64,000 nt of DNA from Marinagarivorans sp. (GTDB lineage Bacteria; Pseudomonadota; Gammaproteobacteria; Pseudomonadales; Cellvibrionaceae), in assembly GCA_028281865.1 (NCBI GenBank), contig JANQJB010000017.1:1-64000 (forward strand), in the 5' to 3' direction. The translations under genes were made by a program, and so were the position numbers. Within the stretch, counting starts at the first letter, position 1; every line of letters starts with the position of its first letter. Shown here piece after piece: positions 7,783 to 15,848 of the stretch. The notes below the pieces were generated by a model. The model was not told the origin of the DNA and did no database searches. It saw only the letters and a program-made list of their open reading frames with translations.

Positions 7783-8457
7783 GTGGAAGTATTGAAATTT
7801 ATAGCTCATAGTAAGAAAGCCATAGGGATTGCTAAAGAGCATGGCTGGCTCCCAGCAGCTAGATATACGAATATGCGTGATGTCAAAACGTTCGATTTCA
7901 AGGGCGTCGGTTTTCTAGATATAGACTGGAAAGACTATCGTTTTTCTAAACATTTAGAAATTGCGAAAATACATCGTCCGAGGCTTACTATGGCTAGGGA
8001 CATCGAGTGTATTTTTCAGTTGGATGCAATTCTCAAGGAAGCCGAGCAACTTATGGCTTTCTCATCACAAGTTGCAGTTGTTCCCAAAGATCCAAATCTG
8101 AGTGGTAGACTTACAGAGCTAATTCCTAGGGAGTTCATTTTAGCTTATAGTGTCCCTACAAGGTACGGTGGAACACAGGTTACAATAGATAGTTTCGATA
8201 GACCTGTTCACTTATTGGGTGGGAGGCCTGATACGCAACGTGATCTAGCAAATAAACTGGCAGTGTATTCTCTAGACTGCAACAGATTTACATATGATGC
8301 GCGTTTTGGGGATTACTTTGATGGTGAAACATTCAGGCCACACCCACAAGGCGGATATGAGAATTGTTTGAAAGATTCTGTAGACAATATTAATGCTTTG
8401 TGGGAGGACTATGTAATTCATGAAAGCGTTAAAGAAATGTATCAGGCGGTAATATGA
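7783..8457 (+). CDS. DUF6610-like protein, possibly TGT/DpdA-related barrel
   Basis: A 224-residue soluble protein starting with GTG, preceded by GAGAGGGG at 4-base spacing; the ATG two bases upstream is out of frame. From memory it matches the DUF6610 family along its length: WLPAARYTNMRDV, LDIDWKDY, RLTMARDIE, VVPKDP, YSVPTRYGGT, HLLGGRPDTQ, and DCNRFTYDARFGDYFDGETFRPHPQGG. The last part (LGG...SLDCNRFTYDARFGDYF) parallels the end of tRNA-guanine transglycosylase barrels (GVDxFDCVxPTRxxRxGxxF), so a transglycosylase-like or DNA/RNA-base-related role is possible, by inference only. Its stop overlaps the next gene by 4 bases (ATGA), indicating translational coupling. It is the fourth module of the array. 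Confidence 0.6.
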   Translation: MEVLKFIAHSKKAIGIAKEHGWLPAARYTNMRDVKTFDFKGVGFLDIDWKDYRFSKHLEIAKIHRPRLTMARDIECIFQLDAILKEAEQLMAFSSQVAVVPKDPNLSGRLTELIPREFILAYSVPTRYGGTQVTIDSFDRPVHLLGGRPDTQRDLANKLAVYSLDCNRFTYDARFGDYFDGETFRPHPQGGYENCLKDSVDNINALWEDYVIHESVKEMYQAVI

Positions 8458-9080
8458 CAGAACGAGAAGAATTTTTGTTGAAAATGTATGACCAGCTTTT
8501 CAACGATATAAACAGGCATATTATGGTCGTTTGGCAGAGCGTAGGTGTTTTAGTGAGTGCATTCGCCATTTTTGCTTTAGTTGAAAAGAATGTAGTTCCG
8601 ACTGATATCGCAACATGTATCGTTTTACTTCTGTGTGCATGGTTAATTGCTCACTTACTAGATTCATCATATTGGTACAACAGAAATTTAGTAATGATTG
8701 CCAATATAGAACGGCAATTCCTAGTTGGTTCTGACCTAAAGGAAATACACTATTATTTCGGCGCGCATCGACCCAAGAATAGAATGATTGATCACCTTAA
8801 GTTACAGCTTGTGTTAGCGCTTGGTTTAGGTGCGATAGTTCTCTTCTATCATTTGTTCGACGTATTATTACCTGCGTTTCAGAGTAAATCACCAGGTTTA
8901 AAACCAATGAATTTTTTTCCTTATCTTCTGGTGGTTTTTGCCTCCTGGTATCTTATGGACTTGAAACGGAAAACGATTATTAAGTACGAAGAGTTTTTAG
9001 CTAATTCTCCTGGTAAAAGTATTGATGCTAGTACTGTGAATTATGGCGTTGGGCATGGCCACGATTCAGGGGGTGGCTAA
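8454..9080 (+). CDS. four-helix membrane protein coupled to the DUF6610-like gene
   Basis: A 208-residue protein with hydrophobic segments at about residues 24-44, 50-69, 121-142 and 155-172. The cytoplasmic stretch between pairs carries WYNRNLVMIANIERQFL and HYYFGAHRPKNRM. The C-terminus is polar and ends in a Gly/His-rich tail (GHGHDSGGG). The arrangement of two hairpins around a soluble helix recalls small membrane effectors found next to nucleotide-related proteins (SLATT-like), but I cannot place it in a family. It overlaps the upstream DUF6610-like gene by 4 bases, so the two form a translationally coupled pair within one repeat-bounded module. Confidence 0.6.
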   Translation: MTEREEFLLKMYDQLFNDINRHIMVVWQSVGVLVSAFAIFALVEKNVVPTDIATCIVLLLCAWLIAHLLDSSYWYNRNLVMIANIERQFLVGSDLKEIHYYFGAHRPKNRMIDHLKLQLVLALGLGAIVLFYHLFDVLLPAFQSKSPGLKPMNFFPYLLVVFASWYLMDLKRKTIIKYEEFLANSPGKSIDASTVNYGVGHGHDSGGG

Positions 9081-9110
9081 TAAGGGTAAGCATGAGGAGC
9101 AAGTTTGAGC

Positions 9111-9176
9111 ATTAGGGGCGGAGGAAGTTTATTTTGATAAATCACCCACCCCTGAATAATTATAAATCCCTCCGTA
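9111..9176 (+). repeat. interspersed ~70-bp palindromic repeat, copy 5
   Basis: Left arm GGGGCGGAGGAAGTTTATTT, centre GATAAATCACCCACCCCTG, right arm AATTATAAATCCCTCCGT. It begins 30 bases after the preceding stop. The centre is the most diverged of the full copies. Confidence 0.75.
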
Positions 9177-9246
9177 ATTCTCAGCCTGAAAAATCTGAGA
9201 ATTAATATCAAAAGTAAAATTTAGACAGACTTAGATATCAGAAAAA

Positions 9247-9855
9247 TTAAAATAATTCGATATCGCCAGCATTGGAATCATGCGTTACCAAAGTACCGGC
9301 ATATTCGTTTTCTTTTTTCAGAATTTCGTTGTTGGCCGTTAGGGGTAAGTATTTCATTCTGACACGACCTGTTTTGGGGTAGTAAAGCAATTTTCTGGGC
9401 GGTGAGCCGCCGACATCTGAAGCGGCAACACGCATAGATTCACGAGCCAAGTATTCCCGAACGAAATTAATATTTTTCTCTCCGATAGCGGTTGCTTTTA
9501 AACCCGCCAGTATTTGGGAGCCGCCAAAATATTTAACTTCCAGGTTTCTTCGCTCTCCACCATTTAGCAATATGCCATTGATAAGAAATTCCATTGCCCA
9601 ATCACCCACCTTGCCGGTACCATCAGCGGAACTGCTGTCAGGCAACATAAAGTGATTGAGACCGCCAATACCTTTGTAGACATCGCGAATACAACATGAA
9701 ACACACGAACCCAGTATCGTCGTAATCGCTTCGTCGTTTTGTGTGACGTAAAATTCACCCGGCACAACATTAGCGACATAAGTCTTTAATTTTTCGTTCC
9801 AGCGACGAGGTATAATCTCGTAGCCTTCAAAGCATTGTGGCATCGCGGGCTGCAT
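9247..9855 (-). CDS. cheD: chemoreceptor glutamine deamidase CheD
   Basis: CheD deamidates specific glutamines of methyl-accepting chemotaxis proteins. The 202-residue product shows the catalytic set at the family's spacing: Thr45 in AITTILGSC, Cys51 (LGSC) and His68 (GLNHFMLP), i.e. Cys-His 17 apart and Thr-Cys 6 apart. It also has the conserved segments KYFGGSQIL, INFVREYL and GGxxxRKLLYYPKTGRV. It stands alone, opposite in strand to its neighbours and enclosed by repeat copies at 9111 and 9974, with no che cluster near. The C-terminus ends AGDIELF; the same last residues IELF close the CheZ-like protein at 60406-60990, suggesting a shared docking tail. Confidence 0.9.
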   Translation of the reverse strand: MQPAMPQCFEGYEIIPRRWNEKLKTYVANVVPGEFYVTQNDEAITTILGSCVSCCIRDVYKGIGGLNHFMLPDSSSADGTGKVGDWAMEFLINGILLNGGERRNLEVKYFGGSQILAGLKATAIGEKNINFVREYLARESMRVAASDVGGSPPRKLLYYPKTGRVRMKYLPLTANNEILKKENEYAGTLVTHDSNAGDIELF

Positions 9856-9973
9856 AGAGACGCTCTTTAGTCTATTTCATGCACTCTTCTCTGCTTACTA
9901 CTGACACTCGATACACGTGACGGCAGAAACGCCAATAGATATTTATCAAGCAGACCTTACTTTAGTATAGAGA

Positions 9974-10044
9974 AATAGGGGACGGAGGGATTTTATTTTG
10001 CTCAATCAACAGCCTCTGAATAAATATAAGTCCCTCCGTCTTCC
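9974..10044 (+). repeat. interspersed ~70-bp palindromic repeat, copy 6
   Basis: The most symmetric copy: left arm GGGGACGGAGGGATTTTATT, centre CTCAATCAACAGCCTCTG, right arm AAATATAAGTCCCTCCGTC. GACGGAGGGA pairs exactly with TCCCTCCGTC and the A/T-rich inner arms pair imperfectly. It lies upstream of cheD (read on the minus strand) and is the last copy seen in the window. Confidence 0.85.
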
Positions 10045-10149
10045 TTTATACCCCCTTACTATAACTCCTGCGTCCCTATTTTGACCCTTGGAAACAGCAG
10101 AACTTTGTCTATGGTTAAGTTAATAGCCAAATGAAAAAATGTAATTCCT

Positions 10150-11451
10150 ATGATCAATATATCTTGTTCTTTTTGCTTGGTTTTTTATTTTTCAATCGCC
10201 TTGCTTAGTGCTTGTGGTTCCGGTGGGTCAGACTCAAATTCCGGCGGATCAAACACCAATAACGAAACTGGCAATAGCCAAGAAAATGATCCGCCTATCA
10301 ATAATGAGCCACCTATTAATACTGTGGACTGCACCTTGACCGTCCAAAGCTTGCTCGAAAACCTGGAAGACACAACACCAAGTTGGGAGCAACTAGACTG
10401 TTACACACAAGACCTCGCAAGGCTTACGCGCCCCAGCTTTTATCTACAAGCATCCGACCAACCCCCCGAAGACAATTCTGGCGAGACTGACAACAACAAC
10501 GACACCATGTTTGATTGGCGTCAGCTGAGTTGGCGCTTGTTGCAAACAGACATGGCATTATTTGAAGAATGGCCCCAGGCGAATATTTGGGGTTACAACC
10601 TTCAGGAAGTGCCGCCTTATCTTGTCGACCCCTGTGTAGGCTATACCGCCGATGAATTCGATCAGCGGCTTCGCGGTATGGCAACGGTTAGTACATACCT
10701 TAAACAGCAAGGCCAGTTGTTAAAAGTTGATTATTTCACGCCACCATCGATGAGTGAGTGTGAAAATATTAACGGGCCTACTAGCTCGAGCGAATGGTTA
10801 AGTTGGTGGGAAGAAACCTATATACCGGAGCGCGTTCAAATAGCTCAGATGGCAGAACGAATCAAAGCAGAATACTACCAACCTTGGGATGTAGAACCTG
10901 GCATTATGTTGCGGAGCATGGGCGAGGATTGGTTTGACGCAATGGAGCCGGCTGCACAAACCCAACTTGCCCAACAGGCTATCGACTCGCTTTACGAGGC
11001 TTTGCGTCCGGTATTTTCTGGCACGCTAGTAGTGATTGTGCTCGAGCGCTGGGAGTTTTATCAAAGCCTACACAGTGTTGACTACTCCGAATGGGATCAA
11101 GTGAATTTTGTCTTGTTTACTGAAGGTGACGTCGAGGCAACTCAGAATTACCTGGCAAATCAATTGGCGTTGTATCAAGAAATGATAACCCGCGACGGTA
11201 TCGAATATTGGGTGCTACAGGAGCTAACTGTCAATCCAATAACACATGAACGTTTATTGCCTGCTGGTGTTGAATTTGAAGATATCGAGGCTGATATTTA
11301 TCAAGCAATCATTGATGCAATTGGCAGCCTCGAATTACCACTTAATGGTATTGGTATAACAACCGGACATATACTCACTGACGACGCGAAGGTATTGGTG
11401 CAAGCATTTTATGATTCGCTGGCGTCTGAGCATCAACTGAAGGTGAGGTGA
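10150..11451 (+). CDS. surface lipoprotein, possible glycosidase-like TIM barrel
   Basis: The 433-residue product starts with a lipoprotein signal (lipobox LLSAC, Cys 22). A ~30-residue Gly/Ser/Asn/Pro-rich linker follows (about residues 23-57), of the kind that tethers enzymes to the surface of polysaccharide-degrading marine bacteria. The remaining ~370 residues are rich in Trp, Tyr and acidic residues (e.g. IWGYNLQEVPPYL, EWLSWWEETYIPER, VIVLERWEFYQ), a composition and alternating pattern compatible with a (beta/alpha)8 glycoside hydrolase-like domain. I do not recognise a specific family and cannot name catalytic residues. It is transcribed alone and converges on the DUF1592 gene. Confidence 0.6.
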   Translation: MINISCSFCLVFYFSIALLSACGSGGSDSNSGGSNTNNETGNSQENDPPINNEPPINTVDCTLTVQSLLENLEDTTPSWEQLDCYTQDLARLTRPSFYLQASDQPPEDNSGETDNNNDTMFDWRQLSWRLLQTDMALFEEWPQANIWGYNLQEVPPYLVDPCVGYTADEFDQRLRGMATVSTYLKQQGQLLKVDYFTPPSMSECENINGPTSSSEWLSWWEETYIPERVQIAQMAERIKAEYYQPWDVEPGIMLRSMGEDWFDAMEPAAQTQLAQQAIDSLYEALRPVFSGTLVVIVLERWEFYQSLHSVDYSEWDQVNFVLFTEGDVEATQNYLANQLALYQEMITRDGIEYWVLQELTVNPITHERLLPAGVEFEDIEADIYQAIIDAIGSLELPLNGIGITTGHILTDDAKVLVQAFYDSLASEHQLKVR

Positions 11452-11568
11452 TAAATTGCAGGTGGGTAGTCGAAGCTGAAAATTTTGACAAGCGCTTTAC
11501 TACCAACACCCCGCTGGAGCTCAGACAGATAAGTGATGCTCAGATTCAATACTCAATGTCTCTCCCCT

Positions 11569-13215
11569 TTATTCCGAATTACTCTCACGTCTGACCATAA
11601 AGGACTTCGATAGGTAGAGCTGCGCAATCGTGCTATGTACATTGGTATCAGTGCGAGCATCCACAGAACAACTCGTACTTTGCGTCGAACTCGAGTTGCC
11701 TTTGGAAAGATCAAAGCCACTCATATAGCTCGCCATGGCTTTATTCATGCACTGATCAAATTCTGCCGACTCGACCATCGCTTGTGTGAGTTGGCTCAAG
11801 GCTTGTGTTGGATCTTCCGTGCTTCCGTAACTGCCATTGATGGACAAGGAAGGTAGGTTGATAGTTACCTGGGTATCGATTGGTTGGCCATTGGGCCACT
11901 CATCAATTCGATTACCGACAATGTCATAGATATCCAGTGGGAAGCCAAAAGGGTCCATGTAAATGTGACAGGCTTTACAGGGCTCTGATTGGTGATGTTG
12001 CTCCAGTATTTCTCGCGGTGTCAGTGTCGCAGGCAACTTGCTGACATCGACAATGGGAAAATCGACTGCTGCGCCGGGTGGCTCTTCGCACAATAGTTTC
12101 ATACCGATAATATGGCCTCGGGTAACTGGGCTGGGTTTAGTGGCTTTTGCTGTGAGTCGAGATAGGAAGCTGGGTGTTTGCATTAAGTTAATAGGCTCAA
12201 CAAAAAGTTGATCAAGTGAAAAATTGGGTTGTGCGATTAGAGTTTGGATTTGTTGCGTGAGCGCCTGGTCTAGCTCGTCCATCGAGCCGGCGGCGGGTTG
12301 CGGTAATCCCTGAATCGTTTCCGAGTCCAAATACAAGTAGTTTTGAATAAAACCCAACATACCGTCGCTGGTGCTGGACACACTGAGCAGTTCCTGTACT
12401 TTCTCAGCCAATCGCTCGGGGTTCTGCCAATCTTGAGTTTCAAAAAAATTCAGCCACTCGGCGGTCGGTGGTTTTTGCGCCAGAGCCCAGTGCATAGCTT
12501 TACCCAGTTCTTGCCCTGTGAATGTGTAGGTCCCTTCCGAGCTATCGCGGATGCTACCGATCTCGGATATGAAGAGCATATCTGTTGACATGAGGTGTTC
12601 TAGAATAGTGGCTTGTAGCGCGACTTGCTGCTCTCTGTCAGCCCGGTAGTATTGATAGGCTTGACGCAGCTTTGCTTCAAACTGCACGTTATCTAAATTG
12701 GAAAGACCCGTTAACGTTTGCGCAATGCGGGGAATAAGACAATTTGCCTCCTCATCGATGCTCTCTGCGCTGCACGATGCCTCGTTAGTTAGCGATTCCG
12801 CCAGGTAAGCAGAAAGCGGTTCCATCAAGTCGAACATTTTGTTGGTGGTGGCGCTATCCATCAATAGCGAGTCGGCTAGGGTGGCTCTGCCTGCCACTTG
12901 ATGAGACTCAAGCGGGTCTGAGTAGTTAACGATGTTAGGGTTTAAGCTTCTGACCGCATTTTCCAACTGTTTTGAAGTAAGCAGACGAAGGGTTGGGTGC
13001 AGTTTGCCTTCTGCGTAGAAAGGGCTGCATTGGTCATCAAAGGAGTTGGCTACGGGCCCCGGCGGATTCGCATCACCTGATGAAGATGAGCTAGACGAAG
13101 ATGAGCCGCCGTTATTACCCGAGCCGACCTCTTCTTGACCGCCGCAGCCTTGCAACAATAAAACGCTGGAAAGCGCGATCGCTAAAAATAAAGAGTGAGA
13201 AAAATAGTGAGACAT
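11569..13215 (-). CDS. DUF1592/DUF1588-family lipoprotein
   Basis: An upstream in-frame TTG exists at 13230, but the ATG at 13215 has GGAG nine bases before it and gives a clean lipoprotein signal (MSHYFSHSLFLAIALSS, then LLLQGC), so it is preferred (548 residues). A poly-Ser linker (about residues 33-48) follows. The body matches the DUF1592-DUF1588-DUF1585 series: GHIIGMKLLCEEPPG, then a CxxCH motif in SEPCKACHIYMDPFGFPLDIYD, the hallmark of DUF1588, which may bind haem or metal. Such proteins pair with DUF1552 proteins, encoded here 18 bases from the other gene's stop; together they are envelope proteins whose biochemical role is still unclear. Confidence 0.8.
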   Translation of the reverse strand: MSHYFSHSLFLAIALSSVLLLQGCGGQEEVGSGNNGGSSSSSSSSSGDANPPGPVANSFDDQCSPFYAEGKLHPTLRLLTSKQLENAVRSLNPNIVNYSDPLESHQVAGRATLADSLLMDSATTNKMFDLMEPLSAYLAESLTNEASCSAESIDEEANCLIPRIAQTLTGLSNLDNVQFEAKLRQAYQYYRADREQQVALQATILEHLMSTDMLFISEIGSIRDSSEGTYTFTGQELGKAMHWALAQKPPTAEWLNFFETQDWQNPERLAEKVQELLSVSSTSDGMLGFIQNYLYLDSETIQGLPQPAAGSMDELDQALTQQIQTLIAQPNFSLDQLFVEPINLMQTPSFLSRLTAKATKPSPVTRGHIIGMKLLCEEPPGAAVDFPIVDVSKLPATLTPREILEQHHQSEPCKACHIYMDPFGFPLDIYDIVGNRIDEWPNGQPIDTQVTINLPSLSINGSYGSTEDPTQALSQLTQAMVESAEFDQCMNKAMASYMSGFDLSKGNSSSTQSTSCSVDARTDTNVHSTIAQLYLSKSFMVRRESNSE

Positions 13216-13248
13216 ATGGCATTGCTCCAAATAAACGGTTCGATTTTT

Positions 13249-14676
13249 CTATATCAAAAGCTCAGGAATCGTTCCGCTGCCACCACCGCCTCTGCCATCG
13301 CCAAAGCGATTGAGAGAGACACCGTGCTCTCTTGCTAGGGTGAGCCATAAATCAGCGAGGGGCCGTGATTCTCCAGGGACAAAAACGCCTTTTTTAATGC
13401 GCGTCTGGTCACCGGATACAATAATAGGGCAGTAAGTCTCCGTGCCATCATGGTGTTTGCCGCCGCCATCGCTGGCCCAAACCAGGGTGGCATTGTCGGC
13501 CATGTTCCCGCCGGAAGAGGAGGGTGCTTGTTTTAACAAATTCCAAAAACGATTGATATGGCGAGCGTGAATGGACAGTACGTAATCCATATCGGCACCC
13601 GTTTCACCGTCTCCTGTTTCCTCGTCACTGAAGGGTACAAATTTTGGAATTTTGTCGAAGTTGTCGCCTAGTTCTTCTTCTTCCAGTCCTTCACCTTCCC
13701 CTGGAGGAATAGAGTCGTGCCAGTGACCATTAAAAACAGAGCCATCATCGCGCCCCGACGGGTAGAGCATATGGGCACAGCCTATGCTATGTAACAATGT
13801 CACCTGGTTCTTGAGCCCACAAGAGATGAGCGCTGCAGACATCGAAACCATAGCGTCCCAGTAATTATCCAAATGGTCGCTGCCTGAGCGGAGTTTTTGT
13901 TGAACTTGATTTTCAGTGAGTTCTAAGTTGTTGCCCAATGAAAAATCTGAGCAAGAGTTGCCAACACTATTGAACGATTTTTCCAGTTGACTGAGCGAAT
14001 CGATGTATTGTTGGGCTTTTTGCCTTTCTTGACTCGGCAATAGCGCCATTTGCCGTTTGGTGTCCTCGCCTACGCGCGCAAGCAGCTGCGCTCTCAATTG
14101 ATCATTCATGCCTTGCTCACCGCTTGGCGCTGAGCTCTGCGTAGTATCAAAATATTGTCGCCACGCGGCATAAAGGTTGTATTCCGGTATGCGCTTTTGC
14201 CGAGCGGCAAAGGCCGATACGGTTAAGCCTGAGGCGCAGTTGAAATCGTTGCGTCGAAATGGGAGCCCAAGCACCAAGCTGCTGCTCAAAGGGTCTGCAC
14301 TCAGTCCTTGTGCGATGGTCCAATCGATACTAGGGCCTGCTGCTTCGCTAACCTCATTGCCAGCACAGGTGTAAGCTCCCAAACCGTTCCCGTGCTGATC
14401 CACACCACTGTCGCACCACAAGGTATCGACCACTGAAACTTGGCTAATGTTTTCGGCCAATGTCGTCAACGGGCCTTGCGCAACGACCGAACCGCTGCCG
14501 TCCCTTGCCTTGCGTACGCAGGTTCTATTCAAGCCATTGGCATGGTTGTAAAGACAAAAGATTTTGTTGCTGCTCTCGTTACCCAACGCTGAATTGTGCA
14601 GGCCTTGGAATAAATACATCAGTACCGGTGACATCGAGATGGCACCAGACAATTTAATAAAACGACGCCGCTTCAT
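13249..14676 (-). CDS. DUF1552-family Tat-exported protein
   Basis: The 475-residue product begins MKRRRFIKLSG, a twin-arginine signal (RRRFIK) with a hydrophobic stretch to about residue 32, pointing to export in folded form. It matches DUF1552: NHANGLN-like opening, SIDWTIAQGL, a long helical region (MALLPSQERQKAQQYIDSL), SIGCAHMLYPSG, FNGHWHD, DADYVLSIHARHINRFWNLL-like, and WASDGGGKHHDG...PIIVSG near the C-terminus, similar to a sulfatase or phosphatase-like fold with His and Asp ligands. It is the first gene of a two-gene minus-strand operon with the DUF1592 lipoprotein. Confidence 0.8.
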   Translation of the reverse strand: MKRRRFIKLSGAISMSPVLMYLFQGLHNSALGNESSNKIFCLYNHANGLNRTCVRKARDGSGSVVAQGPLTTLAENISQVSVVDTLWCDSGVDQHGNGLGAYTCAGNEVSEAAGPSIDWTIAQGLSADPLSSSLVLGLPFRRNDFNCASGLTVSAFAARQKRIPEYNLYAAWRQYFDTTQSSAPSGEQGMNDQLRAQLLARVGEDTKRQMALLPSQERQKAQQYIDSLSQLEKSFNSVGNSCSDFSLGNNLELTENQVQQKLRSGSDHLDNYWDAMVSMSAALISCGLKNQVTLLHSIGCAHMLYPSGRDDGSVFNGHWHDSIPPGEGEGLEEEELGDNFDKIPKFVPFSDEETGDGETGADMDYVLSIHARHINRFWNLLKQAPSSSGGNMADNATLVWASDGGGKHHDGTETYCPIIVSGDQTRIKKGVFVPGESRPLADLWLTLAREHGVSLNRFGDGRGGGGSGTIPELLI

Positions 14677-15039
14677 TGGTCTATTCTCCGTTTAATACGG
14701 TGGGAGATTTAAGCAAGCTCTGATTAACCTTGATCATTCTCAGCGCTGGTCTTTCAGAGCTTCCGTAAAAGTGCTTTTTGTGACTATCTAGCTTACGCGG
14801 ATTTGAGATGAGCTGTGTTTTTGTTTTGTTTGCGGAATGTATAGCGTATGTTGTCCTGACTTATGCAACTTTTCCATCGAATAAGGCTCAAAAAACAAAA
14901 AGTCATTATTTTTCAATAGTTTAAATTTTTCAAAACTCTAGTAAATCGCGCTTGTCATAGGCATGCGAGTTGATATAAGGATCAGAAAAACCCTAATACG
15001 CAGTAATATGAAGTCAATAATCAAAGTAGGAGTAATTGT
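14677..15039. other. 363-bp divergent intergenic region
   Basis: Separates the minus-strand DUF1552 operon from the plus-strand signal peptidase gene and must hold both promoters. It is A/T-rich, especially 14880-14945. No confident -35/-10 pair, operator or RNA is apparent. GTAGGAG at 15027-15033 is the ribosome-binding site of the downstream gene. Confidence 0.4.
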
Positions 15040-15690
15040 ATGAGAAGGTGGATTATAAAAGCTTGGAGAGAAAATAAGTCCTTTCTGCTCTTTGTTTTCT
15101 TAATGTTTATTTTTCGCAGTGCTGTTGCCGATTGGAATGAAGTTCCAACAGGGTCGATGCAACCCACGATAGTTGAAGGTGATCGAATTCTTGTCAATAA
15201 ATTAGCTTACGATGTTCGGGTTCCTTTTACGAATATTTCTCTACTTAAGCTTTCTGACCCTGTCAGGGGAGATATAATCATTTTCGATTCAAAAGCTTCG
15301 GAAAAGAGGCTGGTTAAGCGAGTTGTGGGGGTTCCCGGTGATATTGTTGAATTGAAAGACAATATTTTAACTATAAACGGAGAGCAGCTTGATTACGTGA
15401 CCGTTACTTCCACAATGTCAGCTGAAGACAAATTAGAAAATTTGTTAGGCGTAGAGCATTTCGTTCGTGTTGGCAGGAGTGGTTCTCGGCTGTCAAACTT
15501 TCGCTCCGTTGAAGTTCCTGCTGGTCATTATTTAGCGCTTGGCGACAACCGAGATAACAGTGCCGATTCTAGAGTTATTGGCTTTGTTCCCCGTCGTGAA
15601 ATAGTGGGTAGATCGAGAAGCGTTGTATTGTCATTGAACTATGAAAACTATTATATCCCTCGCAAGGATCGATTTTTTCATACACTTTGA
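15040..15690 (+). CDS. lepB: signal peptidase I (S26 family)
   Basis: A 216-residue membrane-anchored serine protease that cleaves signal peptides on the periplasmic side. One N-terminal membrane segment (residues ~14-31) precedes the catalytic domain: nucleophile Ser in PTGSMQPT (about residue 39), general-base Lys in EKRLVKRVVGVPGD, box D GDIVELKDN and box E ALGDNRDNSADSR. The short form with a single anchor and no large insertion differs from the two-anchor LepB of the rnc operon, so this is likely an accessory peptidase. The PEP-CTERM tail of a decayed gene lies just downstream, so it may once have served a secretion or sorting locus. Confidence 0.9.
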   Translation: MRRWIIKAWRENKSFLLFVFLMFIFRSAVADWNEVPTGSMQPTIVEGDRILVNKLAYDVRVPFTNISLLKLSDPVRGDIIIFDSKASEKRLVKRVVGVPGDIVELKDNILTINGEQLDYVTVTSTMSAEDKLENLLGVEHFVRVGRSGSRLSNFRSVEVPAGHYLALGDNRDNSADSRVIGFVPRREIVGRSRSVVLSLNYENYYIPRKDRFFHTL

Positions 15691-15707
15691 TTTTGAGAAA
15701 AAGACCA

Positions 15708-15848
15708 ATAGGGGGGTGCAGTGCAGGTGGTAGCAATATCGGACCGTTTAATATTAAAGCTGCGGCAGTTTCAGAGCCATCCACTCTGGCTTTATTATTA
15801 GTTGGTGTATCGTCGATTTTCAGCCTTGGACGCCGTAAAGCTAAGTAA
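15708..15848 (+). pseudogene. 3' remnant of a PEP-CTERM protein gene
   Basis: In the frame ending at the TAA at 15846-15848 the sequence encodes ...KAAAVSEPSTLALLLVG, then a hydrophobic stretch and the basic end GRRKAK. This is the complete tripartite PEP-CTERM sorting signal (S/P-E-P motif, membrane helix, Arg/Lys cluster) recognised by exosortases. No start codon or body precedes it: the frame runs back only into the end of the signal peptidase gene in another phase. It is therefore the tail of a lost gene, or a signal detached by deletion. Confidence 0.7.

Noticed and set aside
3708-10044. The ~70-bp repeats as a CRISPR array
   Set aside because: Intervals are 0.8-1.8 kb and contain genes, copies differ at many positions, and there are no cas genes.
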